Made by a program: the position numbers and the translations under genes
Notes under the pieces: model-generated
Told to the model about the DNA's origin: nothing
Seen by the model: only the letters and a program-made list of their open reading frames with translations
Database searches by the model: none
Assembly: GCA_016987375.1 (NCBI GenBank)
Contig: PJRA01000077.1
Coordinates: 590,739-610,635 of the forward strand
Length of the DNA: 19,897 nt
Reading direction: 5' to 3'
Source: Brachionus koreanus
Taxonomy: Eukaryota; Rotifera; Eurotatoria; Ploima; Brachionidae
Part shown: positions 1-8,344 of the stretch, piece by piece
How the letters are laid out: each line of letters starts with the position of its first letter
How positions within the stretch are numbered: the first letter of the stretch is position 1

Positions 1-974
1 TATTTATTTCACTAGACAGATATTTTTTATTAAAAGGTAATCTAAAATTTGAAAATATCTATTCGAAATGGCACAAATTAAAATTGGCATACAAATTACC
101 AATTTTGGCTTTTATTTTTGCTGTGATAATTGGCCTTCATTCTGTTAGAATTTGGACATCTAAAATCAACAATTTAAATTATTTTGTTCAAGACTATTAT
201 TTTGACGTTCAGTTTCCTATCAAGTTCTATTTCAAAGACTTTACATCACACAAACTTGGCCGAAGTATTTCAAACGATATAGATAAAAAATATTTATTTT
301 ATTATATAATTTTTATTCTTGAATTTATTTTCAATGATATTCTTTTATATGTTGCTATATTTGCTGTAGATTTATTTTTATTTTTTGAAATGAAACATGT
401 TTTTCAAAAGAAGGCTAATATTTTAAAAAAAATTGACACAAAAAAAGCTAAAAAAATTGAAAAAAATGAAATTAACATCAAATTGGCTATTTCTTTTAAT
501 CTTCTTTTTTTGTTAATACTGCGAATGTTTGAGTTTGGCTTTTTAGTTTTTGTGTTTGTAAAAATATTTTTTTCACAGTGTAATGTTATGCCGAAAGTTT
601 GCTCTAATTTACTAGACATAAGTAAACTATTCTATTTATTTTCCTGCTCATACAGCACAATTATTTACTACTCTTTGAGTTCAACGTTTCGAAAACAATT
701 ATATAATTTTTTCAAAATTTGCTTTAAATTTAAAATATTCAAAAATGAACAATCAAATTATAACTCTAAATTATCAAATGACCTTTTCATATCACAATCG
801 ATGATATCTCTAATTCGTCTCTTTAATTATGATGAAAAGTGGGCCTATTTTCTAAATCATGTTAACAGAAATCAATGCTTGGACCCATCTCAATTAGTTC
901 AGCCAGTTTTCAAAAGAAGAAGCTTTGATAATAAAGGTGATGTTGTGTGTTTTAGTGAAATTTCTAAGCAATAA
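1..974 (+). CDS. Rhodopsin-like (class A) GPCR, 5'-truncated by window edge
   Basis: The frame (codons from base 3) is open from the window edge to TAA at 972-974, so the true start lies outside; TTG at 84 is not the start. Bases 15-23 encode Asp-Arg-Tyr in the context SLDRYF, the classic end of helix 3. Then come hydrophobic helix 4 (about 84-155), helix 5 (about 285-380), a Lys-rich third intracellular loop (about 390-475), helix 6 (about 475-575) and helix 7 (about 620-690). Helix 7 ends STIIYYSLSSTFRKQL, matching the NPxxY-helix 8 region of class A receptors but with Ser-Thr for Asn-Pro. Helix 6 lacks a recognisable CWxP. It should be a plasma-membrane G-protein-coupled receptor; the ligand cannot be told. 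A second open frame continues beyond 974 to 1098 (see findings), so the C-tail may be longer or the copy may be damaged. Confidence 0.8.
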   Translation, partial: FISLDRYFLLKGNLKFENIYSKWHKLKLAYKLPILAFIFAVIIGLHSVRIWTSKINNLNYFVQDYYFDVQFPIKFYFKDFTSHKLGRSISNDIDKKYLFYYIIFILEFIFNDILLYVAIFAVDLFLFFEMKHVFQKKANILKKIDTKKAKKIEKNEINIKLAISFNLLFLLILRMFEFGFLVFVFVKIFFSQCNVMPKVCSNLLDISKLFYLFSCSYSTIIYYSLSSTFRKQLYNFFKICFKFKIFKNEQSNYNSKLSNDLFISQSMISLIRLFNYDEKWAYFLNHVNRNQCLDPSQLVQPVFKRRSFDNKGDVVCFSEISKQ

Positions 975-1096
975 TCCATTCAAAGCTAGTTCAAGACGAT
1001 ATAAATGCACAACTTTTTCTGAACAATTAGAACCAATGTTTAATTCAATCGAAGATAACGCTAGTTTTTTAATTCATATTAAAATTCAATTTTTCT

Positions 1097-1102
1097 AATA
1101 AA
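1097..1102 (+). terminator. Poly(A) signal AATAAA, probable 3' end of the GPCR gene
   Basis: AATAAA lies about 120 bases after the GPCR stop and overlaps a TAA (1096-1098) that closes an alternative frame running on from the GPCR tail. Other genes here (RBM19, TMEM184) also place AATAAA at or within a few bases of the stop, which supports this as the gene's true 3' end. Confidence 0.45.
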
Positions 1103-1297
1103 AGAATATTGTTTTTTCAAAATAAAAACTCTGTTATAAAAACTAAGAATTCAAACAGTAATAATCCAATGGATTAGATCATCTCTTAATTGTGACTCAA
1201 TAAGAATATGCCTAGATAATAATGAAAATGAAACATATAGAAAAATATTAATAGAATTGACTTAGTCTTATTAAAAGGAAAATGGAAAAAAAATTGC

Positions 1298-1385
1298 ATA
1301 CCATAATTCGTTGTGCCTGAGGAACTCCTGACTCGACTTTGATTGTGTCTGAATCGACTTGACTTGACTGGACTCCCAGCTCGTA
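1298..1385 (-). pseudogene. GC-rich island with RT-like GVPQ reading, doubtful
   Basis: The stretch is much more GC-rich than its surroundings and is open on the minus strand, reading SDTIKVESGVPQ. That resembles reverse transcriptase block B (SGVPQGS.LGP) of LINEs, but the Gly and the rest of the block are absent. A pyrimidine-rich tract ending TGTTACGAG and a GTATGC donor-like site bracket the island, so an internal exon of an unknown minus-strand gene is the alternative. Part of the peptide comes from a pentanucleotide repeat, which weakens both readings. Confidence 0.22.
1330..1375. repeat. Degenerate GACTN pentanucleotide repeat
   Basis: Two units, GACTC and GACTT, occupy 1330-1339. Five consecutive five-base units (GAATC, GACTT, GACTT, GACTG, GACTC) fill 1351-1375. 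Similar GACTT/AAGTC words recur in the hairpins at 2266-2325. Confidence 0.6.
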
Positions 1386-1807
1386 ACAGAAAAGAGTAAA
1401 GAAAAAAAAAGAATAATAATTAACCAAATTAAAGAAAATCATAATACTTTAACATTGAAATTATAATACCTGCTCAAATATATTTGTTTCTTTTATTGTC
1501 TATAACTTAAAAGATTTATTTTGTCTTCTACTTAATTCGATCTGTTACTGAAACCCTTAAAGAATAATAATAAAGAAAACTATTTTCTTATTTAATATAT
1601 TTATTAAATTATAACAAATGACCACTTCTAGCCTAATACAAAAATAAAGAAAAAGGAAAAATACAAAGAAAAAAATGAAAAATGAAAAATTTTCTCTTAA
1701 TAAACAGTTTTCATTGTGATTTTATAATAGATTAAATATAAATGCACTTCGGATTAGAAAGCAGTTGTAGACATTTAAAGGACTACAACATCTTATTTTT
1801 ATTTTTT

Positions 1808-1852
1808 TTACATCGCCTTAAAGGCGTCAATTGAATAAATAAATAAATAAAA
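1808..1852 (+). mobile_element. Probable LINE 3' terminus: hairpin plus (AATA)n tail
   Basis: CGCCTTAAAGGCG at 1814-1826 forms a six-base-pair stem around one A. It is followed by TCAATTG and then four to five units of AATA (1834-1852). A short terminal hairpin followed by a microsatellite tail is the usual 3' end of many CR1/L2/RTE-type LINEs. No coding part was recognised upstream, so this would be a heavily 5'-truncated or eroded copy. Confidence 0.4.
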
Positions 1853-1874
1853 AATATTCTTGTTCTTAAATTAG

Positions 1875-1971
1875 TTAAATCTGGTTTTGATAAACGTTGT
1901 TGATAATCAAATCACGCATTTCTGCAATAAACTTTTCTGCTCTTCCTTGAACTCTCTCTGTACTAAAACAC
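1875..1971 (-). other. Orphan coding-like island, minus strand
   Basis: A 32-codon open stretch ends in TAA at 1875-1877 and is bounded upstream by TGA at 1974-1976. It is charged and helix-prone (reads AEKFIAEMRDLIINN) and less AT-rich than its flanks. TGTTTTAG just upstream could act as a splice acceptor, giving a terminal exon. I do not recognise the peptide. No partner exon was found nearby, so it could equally be a fragment of a mobile element. Confidence 0.25.
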
Positions 1972-2265
1972 ACTCAAATCTCTTTGAAATTTTGACTTAG
2001 TAACAAAATAGATTAGTATAAAAACAATTTGTAATATATATGTCTTTTATTTGTCTTTCGAACAAAATTAGAAAAGTTTGTTATAATAAGCATAAGGATT
2101 TACAAAGCATTAAAAACATGAATCTTAAAAAAAAACACAACACAAGCGTAAATTTTAAGTTTTGAATCTTTAAAAAAGTCGACAAAAACATGAAAAAAAA
2201 ATGGTTATTTATTTTTTTAAATTGTTATTGAAACACAAAAATAAAAAAAAAGCATAAAAAGAGAT

Positions 2266-2325
2266 TTAAGTCAAGTGAAAAAAAAAACTAACTTGACTTA
2301 AGACTTGTGACTTATAAACAAGTCT
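2266..2325. repeat. Two adjacent perfect inverted repeats
   Basis: TTAAGTCAAGT (2266-2276) and ACTTGACTTAA (2291-2301) are perfect complements, 14 bases apart. Immediately after, AGACTTGT (2301-2308) pairs with ACAAGTCT (2318-2325) over a 9-base loop. The two stems share the AAGTC/GACTT word. The function is unknown. Confidence 0.6.
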
Positions 2326-2410
2326 GACTTTTTCCGACATTTGATTTTTTTTCCTTATTCACTTCTTGTGGAACAATCTATATTACAGAGATATTTTTGA
2401 AGATTTTTCC

Positions 2411-2487
2411 ATCTTCAGCGGGTTTTGAACCCTCGATCCTCTGCTTGCTTGACTAACACACAAACCACTCGGCAATACAGGCTTTTA
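2411..2487 (-). mobile_element. tRNA-derived SINE-like unit with Pol III A and B boxes
   Basis: On the minus strand TTGCCGAGTGG (2475 down to 2465) matches a tRNA A box, and GGTTCAAAACC (2431 down to 2421) matches the B box GGTTCRANNCC. They are 33 bases apart, a normal tRNA spacing. The bases flanking the tRNA-like body do not pair into an acceptor stem, and the T stem has a mismatch, so this is not a working tRNA gene. A tRNA-headed SINE or tRNA relic fits better. The A-rich sequence downstream (minus sense) may be its body, but its end is not defined. Confidence 0.5.
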
Positions 2488-2814
2488 TTCTTCAACACTA
2501 CTCTTTGATGAAAACGTTCTAACTAAGAAACGGCTTTATCCAATTTATCAGGCATTCAAAAAAACTAAAAAATTTAAAATTATAAAGAAGCTTCTTGAAG
2601 AGACTTTATCAAAAGTTTTTATCAAGTGAGTCAAATCAAGGAAACTTCTTTGAAAACTTGAAAAAATAAATTTACTACAAAATAATTTTGTTAAATTTTA
2701 TTTGCAATTTAATAAATAAAAATTCTAAATGAATAAAAAACTTTTTTTGAAAATTAAATTATTTCTAATGAAAAAATATTTAAATGCACATTTTATAAGT
2801 AAAAAAAGAAAAAT

Positions 2815-5800
2815 ATGGGATCACGGATAATAGTAAAAAATTTGCCTAAAAAAATCTCAGATGAAAAGTTCCGGACACATTTTGCCTCAGTAGGAGAAAT
2901 AACCGATGCCAAGCTGAAATTTACCAAAGACGGCAAATTTCGCCAATTCGGCTTTGTCGGCTTCAGAACAGACGAGCAGGCCCGTAAAGCAATCGACTAT
3001 TTCAACAACACATACATAGATGCTTCGAAGCTAATCGTCGAGCTGTGTCAGCCGCTGAACGAGGCCAACAAAACTCGGCCATGGAGCAAGCATTCCAAGA
3101 GTAATAAAGCACCGGAGAGCAAAAAGGAGGCCAAAAAATCTAACAAAAAAGAAGACATAATGCAAAAACTTCTCGGTCCTTTGGGAAAGGACGACCAGTT
3201 CATCGAATTCCTTGAGGCTAACAAAGCAATCAAGTCTAAAGAAAACATTTGGAAAAATGACATCAATCTTGATATCAGACAAACTAGCAAATCAGCCGAG
3301 CCGGACAAAGTCGAAAGCGAAATTCAAACAGAAGACAAAAAAATGGTCGATGTGGACCAAGAACCCGACTTTGAGAACGGACGCTTGTTTGTCCGCAATC
3401 TGTGCTATGAATGCAAAGAAGAAGACTTGGAAAAATTGTTTGCGGTGTATGGACCCCTTGTTGAAGTAAACATGCCCATAGACAATTTTAGCAAAAAACC
3501 CAAAGGATTTGCCTATATTACATGCATGTTTCCAGAAAAGGCCCTGCAGGCTTTCAATGACTTGGACGGAACAGTCTACCAGGGTCGCATGTTGCACATT
3601 TTGCCGGCCAAGAGCAAATCAGAGGCTGACGAAATAGACGAAAAAAATTTCAAACAAAAAAAACAAGCCGAAATGAAAAAAAAAGCCCAAAGCAGTCACA
3701 ATTGGAACACGTTGTTTATAAACCAAAATTCAGTTGCCAATCTAATGGCAAACAAGTATCAAGTGGACAAGAGTGATATTTATGATGTGCATAGCGCTGG
3801 TGGAAAAAAAGCTAGTGCTGCTGTTAAACTGGCTGTTGGTGAGACACAAATTGTGAATGATATTAGAAAATTTTTGCTCAGAAACCATGTTAAATTGGAC
3901 GCGTTTGGATCAAATAGGGAAAGATCCAAAACTGTCATGCTTGTGAAAAATTTGCCCAATGACACAAATGAGACTGAGCTGAAAGAGTTCATAGCCAAGC
4001 AGAAAGTGGACGGTGGAATGAAACGCTTTGTGATGCCCGAGTACGGAATAGCGTGTTTAATTGAATTCAATGAGCGCCAGGAGGCCAGAGATGCTTTCAA
4101 AAAATTGGCCTATAGGAAATTTAAATCTGTGCCGTTGTATTTGGAATGGGCACCGGTGGACATATTTGACGGCGATGGCCAACAATTGGATAGTGAAGAA
4201 AATGAGAATAAAGAAGAAGAAATTGGTGAAAATAAAAAGGTTAATGAAATTCTAGAAAAGGAATCAGACAATGAGGACGAATATGAAGAAAATGCGACTT
4301 TGTTTGTTAAAAACCTAAATTTTGACACTAATGAGGAAGATTTGAGAAAATTGTTTTCCAAAATAGGAAAATGCAAGGCCACTATAGCCAAAAAAATATC
4401 ACACAATAAAGAAACATTGTCCATGGGCTATGGTTTTGTTATGTTTAAAAAGTCATCGGATGCCAAAGAGGCCATCAAGTCTTTGCAGGGTTGTCAATTA
4501 GACGGTCATTGTTTGGAGATTAAATTTTCGAATAGAACTGGTGCGGTTGATGCCGCTAAGAAAAAAGCTGTCCGAATGACCAAGCAAAAGTCGAGCAAAA
4601 TTTTGGTCAGAAACATACCGTTTGAGGCCAAGGCCAAAGAAATTGAGGAGTTGTTCAAAGTTTTTGGCGAGCTTAAGTATGTTAGGCTGCCGAAAAAAAT
4701 AGATGGAGCTCATCGTGGTTTTGGTTTTGTTGATTTTGTTACCCAAAGTGATGCAGAGGTAGCTATTTTATTTTTAAAGATTCTTTTTTAGATCAAAAAT
4801 CATAAGCTAATTATTTTAGAATTTAAAAAAAAATTTTTTTTAATTTTATTTAATTTTTTTGTTGTTGCTAGCTCTTTTCAATAACCTTTTTTGGTTCACC
4901 CAGCCAAGTTTTTATATCAGTAATTATTTTATAGCTTTTTAAATTGTTCTTTATATTCTATATGTCATTAATATGTAATTATATTGATAAACAATGAGTA
5001 ACAGTTCTGATTTATTGAATTTTTCCAATATTTCTCTTTTTCAATCATTAAATTTCTATACTTTTATCAAGTGTAGTAGTAGTAGTAAATAATACTGCGA
5101 CCCTATCGGGTTAAGCTTCTTCGAAGCAATGGCAGTAAATTAGACTGTTTCCTCAGCCATTTGTCCAAGTTAATTTTGAAGTTATTAATTGATCCAGAAT
5201 TGATGATGTACTGATGAATACTATTCCAAACATTAACTATTCGGTTTGTCAAGAAATGATATCGTTGCATCCAATTTTTCGCATCTTCTCTAACAATACA
5301 CTTGTTATGTCCTCTTAAGTTGTAAGAGTGATTTCGAGAAAAATTAATACCATTTTCAAAATTGATAGTCTCATATATGTTAATAATTTTAAACAGTTGG
5401 ATTAAGTCGCCTCTCCTCCGCCTTATTTTAAGATTAGTTAAGTTAAACATTTCCATTGACCAGTTTTTTTTGTCGCTCTTCTTTGGACCTTCTATATTTC
5501 AGAAATGTCTTTTTCAAGGAACGGACACCATGAACTAATGGCAAACTCTAAATGAGGTCTAACCAGTGCTGTATAAAGCATTCTCAATGTATCAATGTTC
5601 AACTTCGTGAAACTGTTAGCGATCATACCCAAAATACGGTTTCCACGACTAGTACAATATTTTACTTGGTTAGTCCACTTCAAGTCACTTTGAATATAAA
5701 CACCCAAATCTTTTTCAAGATTTGTTTTAGATAAATTCTTCGTTCCGTATCTACTAAATATTGTATAATTACCATAAGTGTAGCACTTTTATTTAAGCTT

Positions 5801-6774
5801 TTATTTATTTAGAAATTAAAAGAATACTAACACGAGCATTAATTCTTTAGTGTATGAGCAGTGAATTATAATCATTTTAAAATGTAAATAAAGTCTACAA
5901 TTGATCATTAATTTATCATTTATTAAGCTTTAAAACTATGTTTGAATAAAAATTTGTTGTTTCAAAAAATGAACATAAAATTTATTAACAAACTCATTGA
6001 GAAATTTGCCATATGAATTAAGAAACAAGAATCATCTTATTGTGTTAAATTTGGTGAATCAACATTTGAATATTTTTTCTACTAAATTTATTAATAGTTA
6101 TTTTTTTTAAAAACAATTTAATACAAATATAAAATTTTTTACACATTTAAATTTTGGTCCAAATTAAAGCTATGCTAAATTTGCAGATTTTTACCAAAAT
6201 GTTCTCAATAATGGAAATTTTCAGAACATTTTCAGAACTTGCTTTTGATTTTATCAAGAAAAAGCTATAAAATTTAATTATAAATTCTTTTTGAAGTTAT
6301 CTTTACACTCAAATACAGGAGGGTTTTTTTCGAGCCTTTGTGCTCTCTTTTCTTCTCACTTTATATGGAAATAACAAGTACATTTTGCAACAAAAATTAA
6401 TTAATTTCAATATTTTTTTATTTTAGAAATTATTCTTTTCAAAAATTAAAGTCTTTATTAAATAAATTTTAACTTAATTATTTATTGCAGAGAGCTTTTG
6501 ATGCATTAAGTCACAGCACTCACTTGTTTGGACGTCGTTTGGTGTTGGAATGGGCCGAGCCGGAGCAGACTCAGGACGTTGAAATTTTGAGACAAAAAGA
6601 AGAACAATTATCAGGTAAGATTTCTAATAAACATGCCTAAAAAGCTTTTTAATTTAATTCTAAATTTTTACTAATTAAGGTTCAAGAAATAAGAAATTAA
6701 AAAAATCCCAAATTTTAGACGATCTTGGACGAGAAGAAGACGACTTAAGAATGGATGTTGGAACCGAAAGTTAA
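2815..6774 (+). CDS. RBM19: RBM19/Mrd1-type multi-RRM rRNA-processing protein, three exons
   Basis: Exons 2815-4758, 6491-6614 and 6680-6774 join in frame (junctions GAG|AGA, phase 0, and G|GT, phase 1) to give about 720 residues. Five RRM domains are visible: about 4-80, 188-262, 373-448 (weaker), 494-572 and 594-669, the last split by intron 1. RNP1/RNP2-like motifs include IIVKNLP, LFVRNLC, LFVKNLNF and ILVRNIPF. The order, the spacing and the basic C-terminal KKLKKSQILDDL match RBM19/Mrd1, a nucleolar factor for U3-dependent 18S rRNA processing. Five RRMs resemble fungal Mrd1; vertebrate RBM19 has six. The start is the first in-frame ATG, directly in the RRM1 lead-in. Acidic linkers separate the RRMs. 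Intron 1 is 1.7 kb with an antisense LINE; intron 2 is 65 bp with an alternative in-frame acceptor. Confidence 0.92.
5073..5087. repeat. (GTA)n / (TAC)n microsatellite at LINE 3' end
   Basis: About five TAG/GTA units lie exactly at the 3' terminus of the antisense LINE. Short tandem repeats are the typical tail of non-LTR elements that lack poly(A). Confidence 0.7.
5073..5788 (-). pseudogene. 5'-truncated, broken LINE (reverse transcriptase C-terminal region) in RBM19 intron 1
   Basis: Minus-strand reading from 5788 gives the LINE region after the polymerase core: LEKDLGVYIQSDLKW, then NRILGMIANSF, then LVRPHLEFA. This is interrupted by TAG at 5492-5494, is followed by KVQRRATK in the same frame, and then needs a frame change near 5457-5470. 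It resumes with RRRRGDLIQL and RIVNVWNSIH (5103-5456), the standard extreme C-terminus of CR1/L2/Jockey-like elements. The upstream side is closed by TAA at 5789-5791, where 5' truncation probably lies. The coding stop (5103-5105) is followed by only about 30 bases before a (TAC)n tail, so the true 3' end is retained. It is antisense to RBM19 and dead. Confidence 0.85.
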
Positions 6775-6779
6775 ATAAA
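6774..6779 (+). terminator. Poly(A) signal of RBM19 overlapping its stop codon
   Basis: TAAATAAA spans the TAA stop (6772-6774) and an AATAAA that begins on the last base of the stop. The implied 3' UTR is only a few tens of bases. Confidence 0.65.
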
Positions 6780-6954
6780 AATATTAAAAAAAAAAATATT
6801 TGTTTTTATTTTGTTCTTAAGACTTGACCTGTCTTGATTTAGTTCAAATTGCCTTTTGACACATGCCAATTTTTTTGCTATCCCATTGAAATATTGGCTT
6901 ACAAAGGTTTTTGTATATTTATTAAAAACTTAATCTCTTGATTCATAAAGTTAT

Positions 6955-7000
6955 CTTCAGGCCTGGAACCCTACCGGTATGCAAGGACCCATAAACTTAC
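6955..7000 (-). repeat. Possible truncated second copy of the tRNA-like SINE
   Basis: A small GC-richer patch reads ATCTTCAG followed shortly by GAACCCT on the plus strand, as at 2412-2434. On the minus strand GGGTTCCAGGCCTGAAGAT matches a T-loop pattern followed by the same CTGAAGAT. No A box is present, so this is weak. Confidence 0.2.
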
Positions 7001-7071
7001 ATTATCACAAAAATTTATTTCTTTATTAAATTTAAATTACACAGTATTTAATTGTCATTTTCTTTTGCAAT

Positions 7072-7195
7072 TACCGTATTTTCTCGCGTAATATCCTTGG
7101 GATATTAAGCAGGACATGTCTTTAAAGCCCACGGGTAATCATATGAAATTATTGCTTTTTTAAAACTTTAATAACCCTCGAATATTAGATGAAAC
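7072..7195 (+). repeat. Left terminal inverted repeat of the MITE
   Basis: It begins TACCGTATTTTCTCGCG and ends at GATGAAAC. It aligns with the reverse complement of 7651-7775 with small gaps. Confidence 0.75.
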
Positions 7196-7650
7196 GGATA
7201 TTTTTTTTAATTATTATTTGATTATTAAAAAATTATATTCTTAATTATCTAATTGATATTTGAAAATTTTTTATTTACAAAAAGTTTTACATTAATTATA
7301 AAAAAAATGGACTTATCTATTTAAAATAAAATTAAAAAACGATATTTTCAAATCACAAAAATATTTAAAGACAAGATAAAACAGCACAATAAAAACGATA
7401 TTATTCATTATTGAGTTCGAGTTCTCCCCATTTTAACAGATTAGATTTTAAAATTTACACATTCAATTATCATTATATATACTAATGCTTTCAAAGTTCA
7501 ATGACGCTCAAAAAATATAGTTGTTTATATGGGATTAAAGAAACAAAATTCTTTTATAAGAGATTAATTTAAAAAGATTAACTGAATCAAAATGACTGAG
7601 CTTCAACCACGCCTGAACATTACCTTGAAAATTACCTTGTTTCACTTAAT

Positions 7651-7775
7651 GTTTCACATAATGTACAGGGGTTATTATTATTGCAAAAATTGCTTAGTTT
7701 CATATAATTTCCTAGTGACATTAGATCATGTCTCATTTAAGTTCCCAATGGGATATTATGCGAGAAAATACGGTA
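7651..7775 (-). repeat. Right terminal inverted repeat of the MITE
   Basis: Its reverse complement begins TACCGTATTTTCTCGCA and ends at GTGAAAC. An apparent open frame at 7592-7870 merely crosses this end and is not a gene. Confidence 0.75.
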
Positions 7776-8344
7776 CTTTTTTATTCAATTTTACCCAAAT
7801 GCAGGCTTGTACCAAGTCAATAAAAAAAGGTCAATTTTTAGTCTTTTCAAAAAAATTTCGAGTGAAATAGAAAAAATGTCATTATTAATTACATTTTTTT
7901 TAAAGTTGAAATTTTACGACTTTTGAACAACTCTGCCCAAATTTAATAACGGAATGTGTCTTCAACTCTAATTACATCATTTAATGAATTATTAGCACTT
8001 GGAGTAAATTGTTTCGATCATTCGTACCTCCTTTTTTTGCCATTAGCCTATCATTTTTAAAACTTTTAATAAAATTTATTTCAACTTTCCATTTCTTAAA
8101 AAAATATGTATTGCTTCTTGGAAAATTTTCTTGACTTGTCATTTTAATTACAGGTAAAATGTCAGATGCATTTATCAAACTTATTTTTTATGGTCTTTAT
8201 ATTCTTTCAAATTTTCAGCTGAGTATCATATGTAATTATTTATATACTTGGTAATAATTAATTTGAAGAAGAGAGTTATTAACAAAAAAATTTTTTATTT
8301 TTAGACAAAAATTGATTAATAAAAATTAAAAAAAAAATTTTCAG
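7776..8344. other. Intergenic sequence upstream of RCCD1
   Basis: This is AT-rich sequence with no recognised gene. A minus-strand open stretch (7981-8178) shows no family features and was not accepted. Two splice-acceptor-like sites (TTTTTAG at about 8298-8304 and TTTTCAG just before the RCCD1 ATG) are the only notable elements. Confidence 0.5.
8330..8344 (+). promoter_or_regulatory. Splice-acceptor-like tract abutting the RCCD1 start codon
   Basis: TTTTCAG ends at 8344, directly before the ATG at 8345, and is preceded by AT-rich sequence. This would suit either a 5' UTR intron or a spliced-leader trans-splice acceptor. Rotifers and several other invertebrate groups use spliced leaders. The sequence alone cannot decide between the two. 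Confidence 0.4.

Larger units (their letters stand above)
975..2814. other. Intergenic region between GPCR and RBM19
   Basis: This is 1.8 kb of AT-rich sequence. Apart from the repeat, LINE-tail, SINE-like, hairpin and coding-like islands listed separately, I see only homopolymer-rich DNA. No core promoter element for RBM19 could be named with confidence. Confidence 0.6.
7072..7775. mobile_element. Non-autonomous DNA transposon (MITE) with long TIRs and TA ends
   Basis: The two ends are inverted copies. The outer 25 bases, TACCGTATTTTCTCGC then TAATATCC apart from one base, differ at only one position. Similarity continues inward imperfectly for about 124 bases (blocks TTGGGA, GACATG, ATATGAAA, TAATAACCC, TGAAAC). 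TA at each extreme could be a TA target-site duplication, as in Tc1/mariner-pogo elements. The interior of about 455 bases has no transposase, so it would be mobilised in trans. It lies in the RBM19-RCCD1 intergenic space. Confidence 0.8.

Noticed and set aside
937..955. 19-base GT-AG intron in the GPCR tail
   Set aside because: It would restore the frame, but introns this short are not known in animals; kept only as one explanation in a finding.
2411..2487. Functional tRNA gene on the minus strand
   Set aside because: A and B boxes are present, but the acceptor stem does not pair and the T stem has a mismatch; treated as SINE-like.
3031..4746. Several open frames antisense to or overlapping RBM19
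   Set aside because: They are shadows of the long RBM19 exon, with no domains of their own.
7592..7870. Plus-strand 92-codon open frame
   Set aside because: It spans the right inverted repeat of the MITE and its flank, has no family features, and is explained as a chance frame.
7981..8178. 65-codon minus-strand open frame upstream of RCCD1
   Set aside because: No recognisable motif, AT-rich, no splice context.
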